In this document: piece by piece, positions 58,601-64,000 of the stretch
Layout of the letters: each line of letters starts with the position of its first letter
Position numbering within the stretch: position 1 is the first letter of the stretch
The notes under the pieces: model-generated
What the model was told of the DNA's origin: nothing
What the model saw: only the letters and a program-made list of their open reading frames with translations
The model's database searches: none
Made by a program: the position numbers and the translations under genes
Assembly (NCBI RefSeq): GCF_003261055.1
Contig: NZ_CP030073.1
Span: 806,001 to 870,000 of the forward strand
Source: Streptomyces cadmiisoli
Lineage (GTDB): Bacteria; Actinomycetota; Actinomycetes; Streptomycetales; Streptomycetaceae
Direction: 5' to 3'
Length of the DNA stretch: 64,000 nucleotides

Positions 58601-61600
58601 AACCCGGACTGGAAAGCCGTACAGCATCAAGGCTCCGCCTTCGCGCCGGAACGTCACCCACACAACTGATGCGCCTCAACGGCCTTCCCGGCGCCCCGGC
58701 CCAGCGCGACTCACTCTTCACGCCCCCTCCCCTGCCGCGCCGCCCCGGCGCGCCCGCGCCGAGCCGCGAAGCCCGTGACATCCATCTGCGCCGCCACCTC
58801 TCGGCAGCCCCGTGGGGCCCTGAGGCCGACCGCGCCGTGGCCGAGTGGGCAGCCGCCGCGACCGGCGTCACCGTCACCCTGATCGAGGAGAACGGCACCG
58901 CCCACACCTACCCGGGCCCCTCCGGGGACACCGGCCCTCACCTCAGACTCCGGCGCCGCGGCAGCGACTTCGTGCCGCTGATCCTCCGCCGCCCGGCACC
59001 CGAGCCGAAGACGCCGCAGACGAAGGACACAGCGGAGCAGAAGCCGGCCCCGCCACCCCAGACCAACGAGCAGCAGGCCACGGAAAGCCTGCTCGACGCC
59101 CCCGTCGACACCGCTCTGCCGGTTCCGACCGTGGCGCAGCAGAACCCGGTGGCCGTTCCCCTGTCCCCGTCCCCGGCATCGCCGACCGGCAGCGCTCTTC
59201 CGGGCCTCCCGGGCGAGGAGGAGGCGTACGAGCTGAGCACGCTGTCCGGGGCCGGCACCACGATGGACACCGGATCGGATTCGGACGTCGAGATGGACCT
59301 GGTCTCCGACACCGAGGGTGATCACGCGGACGTACCGACCGACCCGGAGGAGGAGTTCGCGGCCGAGTTCGCCCGCCTGTTGAGCGAGCTCGAGCCGCGG
59401 GCCGACGCGCTGCTGGACGTGGTCCGACGACGCAACGCCAGGCTGGGCGGCTTCCCGGACACGGCGTTCGACGGCGCCTTCACCGAGCACGCCGGCATCG
59501 GCCTGCCCGAAGCCCTGGACCAGGCGGAGCGGGACAACCGGCTCCAGCCCGATGACTACGAGGCGTTGCGCGAGGCGCTCGGCCTGGGCACCGGAGGCCC
59601 CTTCACGCAGACACGTCCGACCGGCACCTCGCAACGGGACCGCGAGGTGACGCTGCGGATGCTGGACCGGGTGGCCCGCCTGGTGAAGGAAGCCCTGCGG
59701 AAACCGGACCGCGCCGCGGACGCCCAGGTGACCCCGCACATCGCCGTGGGCCTGCTGCCGGACGGTTCCCTCGGTATCGCCGGCAACACCGGCACGAAGG
59801 CGCTCACCCCGGCGGAGGCCGACCTGGTGCGCGAGGAACTGGCCTGGTTCGTATCGGGTCAGGAGCCGGGAGGCACACGACGGCAGCAGGAACTGGAGAA
59901 GTGGTCCCGCGACGAGGAGTCGCACCGACAGTGGTCGGCACATCTGGCGGAGCGGCAGCGCGAACTCGAACACCGGTCCGAGGAACAGGCCGAGCTGCAC
60001 ACCCGGCTGAATGAGCAGTACGAGTCAGGTGTCTGGAACGACCGGTTCCAGCAGCAGTGGGACGCCCTGCTGCTGGACGAAACGGCAGCCGATCAGGACT
60101 GGCACAGCTTGGCGCAGGAACAGCGGCAATGGCAGAGCGACGAGCGGTGGCTGGCGAATCGCCGCCCCGGAGTCGCGCGTGAACTGCGGGACCACACGAA
60201 ACTGCGGGCCCTGGCCACCGGCTGGTACCGGCTCTACCACCCCGACTCCCCTGAACTCGAAGTCGTCCAGCGGGCGTTGGCCAACCCGCGCATCCTCAAC
60301 GTCGCCGGCCAGGACGGGAACCTCACCGCCGCACCGTACGGCTCCGAGCACGGCGAGCTCACCCTGCTCGGGCACTGGGTCGCGCACTGGGAGAACCACC
60401 CCGGCGACCCGAATGCCCCCCAGACGCTCCAGCTGGGCGGGTTCAAGATGGCCTGCGCCGCCTGCGACCTCGCCTATCAAGCGGTCAACCAGCACCTCGG
60501 AAGCACACTCGGCTACCGGGTCGAGGCGTCCGGCACCCACGGAATCTTCTTCCCCGGCTGGCGCATGCCGCAGTGGATGCGCCTGCGGCCCGCGCTGAGC
60601 GACCACATCAGCGACAACGCGGAGAGCATCGGCGCGTACCTCGACGAAAACGCAGTGCTCCGAGGTGAGACGACGCCGAACGAGAACGCGCAGTATCCCG
60701 ACACTTCCTCCTCGGAGTACGAATCCGGCGAGGAAGAACTCGACACGGACGACATGGCCGACTCCTCAGCGTCCGCCACGGGCGCGGTGGGGCCGCGGCT
60801 GCCACAGCCGGCTCCCGCCGAACCGTCCCCCGAGGCGGAGACGGACCCGGGGACGGCGACACCCGAGCCCCAGGACGCGGAGCCCCCCAAGCCGGTCCTG
60901 AAGGGCCCGAGGGACACCCGGCCTCGGTTCGTGGTGCGGTCGGGCTTCGACGCCCGGCGATTCATCTACGACGGAAAGCCGGTCACCGACCTCACGGTAC
61001 GCATCGCGATACGGGGCCCTGAGGGAGACGCCGCCCGGGTCCGCCAACAACTCGACGCGGGTGTCCTGCAGTTCCTCAACGACCCCGGACACCGGCTGCC
61101 GAACGGCGACCGTCTGCACGTCACCGTCGAACACGTCGCCCTCTCCGACTCCCCGCACCTCACCGTGGACCTCGCCGACCGCGACCGGGCGATGGACCAG
61201 AACACCTGGTGGACCGACGCGGACCCCGTCGAACTGGTCCACGAACTCACCCACCAACTCGGCCTGCGCGACGAATACCGCGACACCACCTCCCCCCACC
61301 GCCCCCACATCCCCGGCAGCCTCCTCGGCGCCCTCCACGACAACCCCGAAGACCCCACCCTCACCCCCGCCGGCCTCCGCGAACGACACCTCGCCCTGCT
61401 CGCCACCCTCATCGGCGACCTCACCCCCACCCCACAACACAGCCAGACCTGGGACACAGCACGCACCACCACCACACCCGTCACCCGCCGATCCCTCTGG
61501 ATCGACCCCATCTCCCTCCCCCAACCGACCGACAACACCACCACCGAGATCCCCGCCCGCACGCGGCAGAACCCCGACACCACACCCACCACCACACCGG

Positions 61601-64000
61601 AACCGACCCTCACCCCCTTCAAATCCGGCAACTTCGAATTCACCAACCTCAACCACACCAACGAGAAGTACCGCGACAAGGCCGTCCGCATCATCGATCT
61701 GCTCCGCAGGCACGACACCATCCGGGACTACATCGGCACACGCCCCTGCCGCATCACCCTGCATCTCCGCACGACCGAGACCCCGGCCGACGTCACGGAC
61801 CTGCTCCAGGACGGCGTACAGATCAACCTGGCCAGCTACTACTTCGAGAAGTACGACATCGGCTACATCATGGGCATGCTGGCCCACGAAATCGGCCTGC
61901 ACCCCCTCGCCACCCGGAACTCCGAGATCCTCGACGAGGAGGCCATGTTCCAGGACACGCCGCTGGCCGTTCCGGGGCTGTCCGACCTTCAGGACCCGCG
62001 CTTCATGAACACCACGGGAGCCGGTCAGGCCGACCACATCATGGCCGCCTACACCAGCAGCTCAAGGCACCGCATCTACCGCAACATCGTCCTGGACATG
62101 GCCCACACCCTCGCCGAGGACGCACAGTCCCACGAAGAAGGCGCCAAGGCCCAAGACGTCACCGACCTGATCGACTGCTACCTGATGGACCTGGCCACGA
62201 TCGCCGTCAGCAACGACAGACGCAAGGACGCCGCCTGGGAGCCCAACTACACCGCCAAGGTGTACAACGCCTACAAGGAGCTGTTCGCCGCCCGGTTGGC
62301 GCAGAACAGCCCGGTGCGAAGTCTGCTGCCGTCGGACAAGAGCTGGTACAACGTCACCCGCAATTTCGTCGGACTCGGCAGCAGCCTGGTCTTCAAGAAC
62401 CGGGGCGACAGCATCCAGCGACCGACGTCGCAACAACAGACCAGTGGCAGCACCGGCGAAGCCCGGCCTCGGCTGCCCCAGCCCGACACCGCCTCGGTGG
62501 CGCACACCCCGCCTCCCGGCGAGCCGCGGCCTCGGCGTCCACGCGACCGCCGCCCCAGGTTCGTGGTGCGGTCGGGCTTCGACGCCCGGCGGTTCACCTA
62601 TGCCGGTGAGCCGGTCACCGACCTCACCGTCCGTGTCGCGATACGCGGCACGGACGCACAGGCCACGCAGACCTTCGACAAACTCGAAACAGGCGTCTTC
62701 GCACACCTCAACGACCCCGGACACCGGCTGCCGAACGGTGACCGTCTGCACGTCACCGTCGAACACGTCGCGCTCTCCGACTCCCCGCACCTCACCGTGG
62801 ACCTCGCCGACCGCGACCGGGCGATGGACCAGAACACCTGGTGGACCGACGCGGACCCCGTCGAACTGGTCCACGAACTCACCCACCAACTCGGCCTGCG
62901 CGACGAATACCGCGACACCACCTCCCCCCACCGCCCCCACATCCCCGGCAGCCTCCTCGGCGCCCTCCACGACAACCCCGAAGACCCCACCCTCACCCCC
63001 GCCGGCCTCCGCGAACGACACCTCGCCCTGCTCGCCACCCTCATCGGCGACCTCACCCCCACCCCACAACACAGCCAGACCTGGGACACAGCACGCACCA
63101 CCACCACACCCGTCACCCGCCGATCCCTCTGGATCGACCCCATCTCCCTCCCCCAACCGACCGACAACACCACCACCGAGATCCCCGCCCGCACGCGGCA
63201 GGACCCCGACACCACACCCACCACCACACCGGAACCGACCCTCACCCCCTTCAAATCCGGCAACTTCGAATTCACCAACCTCAACCACACCAACACGACC
63301 TACCGCGACAAAGCAGTCCGCATCATCGAGTTGCTGGGTGAACACCCGACGATCCGCGACTACATCGGTAGACGTCCGTGTCGCATCACACTCCATGTCC
63401 GTACCAGGGAAACCCCCGCCGACGTACGCGATCTGGACGCCGACGGTGTGCAGATCAACCTGGCCAGCTACTACTTCGAGAAGTACGACATCGGTTTCGT
63501 GATGGGCATGCTCGCGCATGAGATCGGTCTGCATCCTCTGGCCTCCCGGAACACGGACATCACCGTCGAGGAGCGAGGGCTGGAGGACATGCCGCTGCCG
63601 GTGCCGGGCCTGCTGAACCTCAGCACACCGCGCACCATGAGCACGGAAGGCGCCGGCCAGGCCGACCACATCATGGCTGCTTTCCCGAGCACCACGAGGC
63701 ACCAGATCTACCGCCGGATCGTCGTGGAGATGGCCGAGGTACTCGCGCGCGAGGCGCGGAGCGGGGCGGGGAGCACGAAACTCGCAGACGTCACCGACCT
63801 GTTCGACTGCTACCTCATGGACCTCGCGTCCATCGCGGTCACCAACGACCACCGGATGAGCGCGGCGGCGGAGCCCGGCTACACGGCCAGGGTCTACAAC
63901 GCCTACAAGGACCTGCTCCACGCCGAACTGTCGGCGGCCCCGGCGCTGCGGGCCCTGCTCCCCTCGAACAAGAGCATGTTCGGCGTGATCAACGATTTCC
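46666..64000 (+). CDS. Giant multidomain T7SS-associated protein (partial, runs off window)
   Basis: Open frame of 5,778 codons from ATG 46666 (GGAG at 46653) to the right edge; I found no stop. Order by residue: 1-240 helical, with hydrophobic helices near 115-140; 240-1000 low-complexity Pro/Thr linkers with two PPPY motifs; about 1120-1245 a caspase-like module (H1140, C1187); 1470-1700 an OTU-type protease (C1497, H1691); about 1845-3490 several related beta-rich modules; 3640-3860 and 3940-4110 OTU-like modules lacking Cys and His; 4400-4510 a coiled coil; 4590-4640 a CxxC/His module; then a 544-residue unit from 4754 repeated from 5298. It resembles the giant Streptomyces proteins that databases call lonely Cys domain proteins (from memory). 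The context suggests export by the adjacent T7SS and an effector or toxin role. Confidence 0.9.
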   Translation, partial: MSIKASPEVNAMIFILTGERLIDADEDLAFDSRLAYSGLGRKIDRLSSLIDKSVHDIADSMPDDLSKAYAKAMGMLIDDGGKNFLREFAEQLDKIAEGRRKTSMDIMESKWQVIAEVIRLLIEIAIYLALSFFTGGATAGQIMMAKLRSRFLILTTLSHLLQRLHLAPSLTEAFAEAFTTFAVRLAMMNFAPEGRRPDGFDWNDILKSAAFGAAAGFFTSIFDDFAKRIVKSYDNNYLKNGPDLEFKNNPGWRNTPGLEFRNNTPNPKPNPDPTPNPQRDNPPSNRPSPSPHPDNTPLTFRNNPLSFRNNPNLWRNNQLLRNNADRPGALAGHYGLKGTADFLAAGSGEALAEILIKGAFDGDWSTSWSTFVGAGISSQVEATLTDTALNSGAELRHAIDKLRNQPATVSGDTGDSDTRDSGGSSRAEGGDDSDRTDGTPRTDSAAGEGSVLNSPPPYAAGNPPPYSPGTLPMSAAEIELWQEVHNGSAEVREQALRELAALRGDQPGSTEIGVRDSLHGNLSQQPEIRVVPAGNSPAAQIDADEVRRALDGFGTPITVDTPITTGQAETDDLTTTAPGQAAGSPVTSSGPDPSATGRPSPSPAAGPNSSATPGTSTAARPGGIPTAGATPTPSTASPQGNARAEADTDTGARTGTTSETAVSPETIALSETGATPETMSSPESANSAGTTVTSEPGGDVPTTADDSTADPPKVSTIGSYTDGGAAGDTDGALDTGDMRGSGSVRDVKAGPNPAGNPLPTQAPPLTIVVSAGPPPGEGSPEADELLDGAGTDRAVVLGPAVTPDGAGRPVRAAVELTREGPGAPVRVRTLSGPAATAAPTPTTDTTDTADATSTTVAADPANASFPGADVLLPLADALGRAPAPAPRPATQSAAKADVDPVVTTRAPLPKSLEEAPAEPSAEPAPPAPGNGVDPGPAATTVPAAAKLAALSRPWTDPATDLYLESGTGGGGDTRVPGPGGRRGTGNGGTPPPATTDHAPATPPAAPSPPVRIVVRPADTADGNGPARPVGEPVVTTLDGHTVPLAQLRRWMPDAAVKPPPGRAVRTLTISQSPAEDGTAHSAGRRALLGQDTFRGVRTTSTPQDPQTATVPRAPRTVFTGPPTALPGSGTEQGADYFAGHGTSRTVTLGTDDAAYPTVKVSGVQLGEVLKSWTRDSDQDRPLVLFSCETGRQPEVAGLPVAQHVANRTGRPVYAPTTEVGTARDRDGHVRAVLTEGADGPGRWRLFTPEPSGTALDDLARDAGLHAGPEPADPFTRARTLQQIRTLRETLGPDAEQRPENRELLAGLAYVDGLRWLGADTAARYGDGRMTPDLLRRMVVDRRAATGITTSDPTAEPTTDPTAEQYTEFLRAAAGLRTTAGPGTTLDALLPPPPPTLPPTTLVSPEDVHGLSYAPSAQITWSLSSTPLPLSELALSPEDAAELARRRPDLAPPPSRPESIAEELTVFSKAPNPAGPAVIVRADGLAFNQLTTPGGGNCLFRALLDAAGGQRSAEQPAWVGEDVAGLRALLRDRITAEDLRTVVNDLIPDPVFTVVDDLRMQALAGERDPHEQRRITDEWNSVAQAVVTDGDAERWRQILRNSQYSELAVVAPTPADARRLGGGLLLAAAAERSELWSSPIADLLPEALAHALHLDLRLVRPDPHAPDGFLVTTLNPGGQGGTLHLAYNGTDHYDALIPASAVPAPAATVSQGQDGSDHSGASVPLETQLDRHRPARLLTGEEAPPPGPAPNGVTFQDGSRLPVVLINPDADPGDGTPGGRVDGAPHSTPTGLLTGPGVLTLRSPEQVAREILGRLPQKLRAQFDEAELLRLLTDQPAAFTAPRGARLVGREKSGVGHEMTVEAIPYHRWERFSDVHGGTVRLDTMRRGQAGTGGGRSVGHGRRIAAALSMGPPLSWLLKIGVSLGWTRRTDYTLGTQAFHQSEYRAVEGSHLHLDDVFYRVRVERVTEAPKTTGQDNADRADAADPAGSPTPGPRWLRGTVHTSEFAVRDGLSWRLPDDFTVSFTGPRRAPQTLTFPDGVEPRVTDITGLHLTDAPEDVALAVSEARPGSSAHRTLVSYVRPGRLLALFGRLSGPVSGPELTRGSGRHPLGHLIVERSVAHRGTLVNESVKAELRELTQTTYQNQRGHVRDTNFGIQVTSGPNHTLVGPDTDVRLQGGPLVRADLSSGRGHYLGTDAARKTTGRVRNHPVALYRVERTLMVRRAGEPASAARPIRVVTLDWMSTQDARELAGWDSRTPGRTGPNPDAEPPVPWYLTREDPVHLSGQVRAEGFRPLPRNQAQQQPAAQAQPPAQQPAAQVQPPAQQGQDGQPAPQDPMRAFADAVLETLHRSYPSLFVPPLMLRHPRLAKFWYGDGRIRTALHNDRQVREALNRTTLAQSLDDLTTTGVPVTLTEDGKVRRGHHTLILRARLTDRRFETTMSERSLRNAVIGTELSGQGQQASSTLSGGVELGISPRDHDTVPGAGGPRQTGNVAVGARYARTNQKATRNTVAVVHDHLTYQNNADLYSYQVELGATFEGHRRPRGWTRLVSVGVLGAGLFVSKVEERPLFRGGSETVGRVELAVPAAHGSDRHAPADPPPGGPTPEPEPEVLPAEEADQLLDGTRPSSSTDSAPDSTSPSSNTDSAPDDTRPSPTADSDDGQLTKRLLSAPHAVLSTEGGRQRQQLMQDTADRASGTSWHVSAPGAPIRTALRRTMANLGVAGQLGQYLGPFGSRITGLIGAGPFQTHYLKAAVRGELRNLRVMSDPKPASLEATLGNEHRVLGSASTTSRTTLGLQGADMPLQQAPGRQAVSGSYSAALQYAWGTGRSISQTLTRGRNTTLTFAGRMYLVVADVAETIAVRDRWTAAMGAMGTRAGTGISSAAGRLSERLGRGLAPRRAAAALHRIRDAVMFHLPMQDAIGAGLAPDGLGTETPRNLGDGYQVPDFLRDRRFPSHPSGQLDASDTAQKLRAHLEAHGVPSHDREQILQRLSPDFLRAHLHELTTDGMSLPIRHRTWYSPHHVPVGGSTGQVRFRLTPVTTTVERLRTGFELEDYRNTSRDDAIVATQDRGGDVTLGTGQRMSDGALAANPSLQGTAAKQRSNVRTETTGRISMPVIATTQVHAEIVTSYRLTVTVTDATGEPLFPQVVSDVGTLNEILPASLLTPKGKGADGALTEQKMPQPAPGVALLTAAQARPEGIAAWRTSAADDGSPDPDVLTFDDRIGSGILAVDIRGAAGVQDALTLATARADGLGDGDLGKRHTEELAAQVRKARRTPLTGLGTAPAQAQSEATSQGGLTAGFREALGANGSPLPTQSSARLFGQSHTADSRLYARMHRSGARLLAVESKPRMEAMQRAKTSDALDIGITDNVEAAVGTSPLAGTSKAGVINPGATVPIGGANDTTALKATVDTTLGTHLKVVTDRSMLFALPVSWLAVAEVNHRITDGRPLRALGKAKRGPRAAQAETTALVWLREDIARDYGLLDDTTFPTEVRTAWDAMAKAAADLATAEKRYYDARARARETWLNLSAEEQAALGDDRPDLATVLPQDTARSSAVAAWQAAREEVRRWERHTDAAAADHHRLHLAATRLTAHSRGRPSDPLGDPPQEYTEPTWRSEAPQPYRITSATGSTPRTLSSPDDTTVREVHDMPHDGASFFHALLAVAQHRPGLTHLMEPDLAARFTTAPGNEKVTAEAIDAVRGSLARALLHDRNEDLLDALALDAADTFTKEELVRAGVELTPEQQAEFEAFGRLPQTFWPSPAQRVALAGIALARPFASEPRQDGTAADPSSPAPPERRAGDHGGADLLPALAARVLGTPLTVVTGQGHEQIFLPHGGDPATVDRAADPVLFAADGFFHAALPPGTPPPVATPLRPPTTTSDTGSKGREGSDGTDAGTSGTATLPLVSRQETTRHAARRSHAAPPWFPPTDSGVPRYRLAGDGVLTAPDGATYTQGAHTGRGNGFFGALSTALRHAAEQPGLESRTASRLRLRAGTSPTQLMRLNGLPGAPAQRDSLFTPPPLPRRPGAPAPSREARDIHLRRHLSAAPWGPEADRAVAEWAAAATGVTVTLIEENGTAHTYPGPSGDTGPHLRLRRRGSDFVPLILRRPAPEPKTPQTKDTAEQKPAPPPQTNEQQATESLLDAPVDTALPVPTVAQQNPVAVPLSPSPASPTGSALPGLPGEEEAYELSTLSGAGTTMDTGSDSDVEMDLVSDTEGDHADVPTDPEEEFAAEFARLLSELEPRADALLDVVRRRNARLGGFPDTAFDGAFTEHAGIGLPEALDQAERDNRLQPDDYEALREALGLGTGGPFTQTRPTGTSQRDREVTLRMLDRVARLVKEALRKPDRAADAQVTPHIAVGLLPDGSLGIAGNTGTKALTPAEADLVREELAWFVSGQEPGGTRRQQELEKWSRDEESHRQWSAHLAERQRELEHRSEEQAELHTRLNEQYESGVWNDRFQQQWDALLLDETAADQDWHSLAQEQRQWQSDERWLANRRPGVARELRDHTKLRALATGWYRLYHPDSPELEVVQRALANPRILNVAGQDGNLTAAPYGSEHGELTLLGHWVAHWENHPGDPNAPQTLQLGGFKMACAACDLAYQAVNQHLGSTLGYRVEASGTHGIFFPGWRMPQWMRLRPALSDHISDNAESIGAYLDENAVLRGETTPNENAQYPDTSSSEYESGEEELDTDDMADSSASATGAVGPRLPQPAPAEPSPEAETDPGTATPEPQDAEPPKPVLKGPRDTRPRFVVRSGFDARRFIYDGKPVTDLTVRIAIRGPEGDAARVRQQLDAGVLQFLNDPGHRLPNGDRLHVTVEHVALSDSPHLTVDLADRDRAMDQNTWWTDADPVELVHELTHQLGLRDEYRDTTSPHRPHIPGSLLGALHDNPEDPTLTPAGLRERHLALLATLIGDLTPTPQHSQTWDTARTTTTPVTRRSLWIDPISLPQPTDNTTTEIPARTRQNPDTTPTTTPEPTLTPFKSGNFEFTNLNHTNEKYRDKAVRIIDLLRRHDTIRDYIGTRPCRITLHLRTTETPADVTDLLQDGVQINLASYYFEKYDIGYIMGMLAHEIGLHPLATRNSEILDEEAMFQDTPLAVPGLSDLQDPRFMNTTGAGQADHIMAAYTSSSRHRIYRNIVLDMAHTLAEDAQSHEEGAKAQDVTDLIDCYLMDLATIAVSNDRRKDAAWEPNYTAKVYNAYKELFAARLAQNSPVRSLLPSDKSWYNVTRNFVGLGSSLVFKNRGDSIQRPTSQQQTSGSTGEARPRLPQPDTASVAHTPPPGEPRPRRPRDRRPRFVVRSGFDARRFTYAGEPVTDLTVRVAIRGTDAQATQTFDKLETGVFAHLNDPGHRLPNGDRLHVTVEHVALSDSPHLTVDLADRDRAMDQNTWWTDADPVELVHELTHQLGLRDEYRDTTSPHRPHIPGSLLGALHDNPEDPTLTPAGLRERHLALLATLIGDLTPTPQHSQTWDTARTTTTPVTRRSLWIDPISLPQPTDNTTTEIPARTRQDPDTTPTTTPEPTLTPFKSGNFEFTNLNHTNTTYRDKAVRIIELLGEHPTIRDYIGRRPCRITLHVRTRETPADVRDLDADGVQINLASYYFEKYDIGFVMGMLAHEIGLHPLASRNTDITVEERGLEDMPLPVPGLLNLSTPRTMSTEGAGQADHIMAAFPSTTRHQIYRRIVVEMAEVLAREARSGAGSTKLADVTDLFDCYLMDLASIAVTNDHRMSAAAEPGYTARVYNAYKDLLHAELSAAPALRALLPSNKSMFGVINDF
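50050..50410 (+). other. Caspase-like His/Cys module within giant protein
   Basis: YFAGHGTS carries H1140, and VLFSCETGRQPEV carries C1187, followed by VANRTGRPVYAPTTEVG and a RWRLFTPEP end. The GHG plus SC arrangement recalls clan CD peptidases, but this is pattern resemblance only. Confidence 0.6.
51115..51760 (+). other. OTU-type cysteine protease module within giant protein
   Basis: PGGGNCLFRALLDAA (C1497) matches the OTU D-G-N-C-L-F-R motif, and NGTDHYDALIP (H1691) matches the distal His motif. Both catalytic residues are present, about 195 residues apart. Confidence 0.75.
57601..58260 (+). other. Degenerate OTU-like module 2 within giant protein
   Basis: HDGASFFHALL aligns with the OTU Cys motif but has S3656 for Cys; DGFFHAALP aligns with the His motif but has F3857 for His. 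Confidence 0.6.
58495..58990 (+). other. Degenerate OTU-like module 3 within giant protein
   Basis: GRGNGFFGALSTAL has G3964 at the Cys position; GSDFVPLIL has F4102 at the His position. The surrounding helix and strand order matches the first OTU module. Confidence 0.55.
60925..62556 (+). repeat. Metallopeptidase-like unit, copy 1 (544 codons)
   Basis: It starts RFVVRSGFDARRF. The zincin-type motif HELTHQLGLRDEY has H4859, E4860, H4863 and D4869. A second motif, LAHEIGLHPLA, has H5074, E5075 and H5079. The unit repeats at exactly +1632 bp. Confidence 0.8.
61075..61662 (+). repeat. 588-bp near-identical block, copy 1
   Basis: It matches 62707-63294 with three differences that I could find (a synonymous C/T, a synonymous C/G and an Asn/Asp change at about 61570). 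Flanking parts of the same unit are clearly diverged. Confidence 0.85.
62557..64000 (+). repeat. Metallopeptidase-like unit, copy 2 (truncated by window)
   Basis: This is the same order of motifs as copy 1 at constant offset: RFVVRSGFDARRF, HELTHQLGLRDEY (H5403), LAHEIGLHPLA (H5618) and the AGQADHIMAA segment. The end is outside the window. Confidence 0.8.
62707..63294 (+). repeat. 588-bp near-identical block, copy 2
   Basis: This is the partner of 61075-61662, in direct orientation, 1632 bp apart, within the same reading frame. Confidence 0.85.

Noticed and set aside
62062..63921. Long minus-strand frame antisense to the giant gene (619 codons)
   Set aside because: It is one of many antisense frames (also 52429-54441 and 60766-62037) produced by the high GC of the third codon position. 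None has a ribosome binding site or a family pattern, while the plus frame has clear domains.
1..64000. CRISPR arrays, tRNA or rRNA genes, insertion sequences
   Set aside because: No regularly spaced direct repeats, cloverleaf signatures or transposase frames were recognised in the window.

Overview
The window is high-GC actinobacterial DNA that looks like a Streptomyces or close relative. The signs are pervasive G/C in third codon positions, GTG and TTG starts, a Streptomyces-style type VII secretion (T7SS) locus, large secreted subtilases with Ala/Pro-rich signal peptides, zinc-free ribosomal protein paralogues, and SpoIIE-type phosphatase and VOC genes. This is inference from gene content and composition; no rRNA or tRNA gene is visible.

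Region 1 (1-25 kb) is a mix of accessory and housekeeping genes. It holds two overlapping Asp23/Gls24-like genes, a WrbA-type quinone reductase, and three very large secreted S8 subtilases (two forward, one convergent) separated by strong hairpin terminators. Next, on the minus strand, come a family-10-like glycoside hydrolase, a zinc amidase and a small Tat-signal peptide. These are followed by a winged-helix regulator and MFS exporter pair headed by a perfect 66-bp palindrome, zinc-independent L36 and L33, a PP2C phosphatase, a DNA alkylation repair protein, a four-helix membrane protein and two VOC proteins.

Region 2 (24-46.5 kb) is a T7SS locus. Two divergently transcribed single-pass membrane proteins share a homologous anchor but carry different lectin heads (B-lectin and ricin-type). 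Then come a T7SS-associated protein, a beta-helix plus tandem-AAA ATPase in the place expected for EccA, a mycosin whose catalytic Asp is replaced by Gly, EccC (opposite strand), EccD and EccB. These are followed by an Esx-like protein, a canonical WXG100 protein, a small unknown protein, an AAWKG-like protein with coiled coil and PDG repeats, a YbaB/EbfC protein and a WPG-motif WXG100-like protein. No EccE was recognised.

Region 3 (46,666 to the right edge) is one uninterrupted reading frame of 5,778 codons with no stop before the window ends. I checked the frame codon by codon across most of its length. It encodes a giant multidomain protein immediately downstream of the WXG100-like gene, so it is the likely T7SS substrate or effector. 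Its layout is a helical N-terminus with hydrophobic helices, long low-complexity linkers, a caspase-like His/Cys module, an intact OTU-type cysteine protease signature, about five related beta-rich modules, two more OTU-like modules that have lost Cys and His, a coiled coil, a CxxC/His module, and a tandem 544-residue duplication. Each copy of the duplication carries an HExxHxxGxxD zincin motif and an HEIGLH motif. A 588-bp block inside the duplication differs at only three positions between copies, although the flanks have diverged, which points to recent gene conversion or module shuffling. This giant protein with its T7SS is the best candidate for an undescribed system here.
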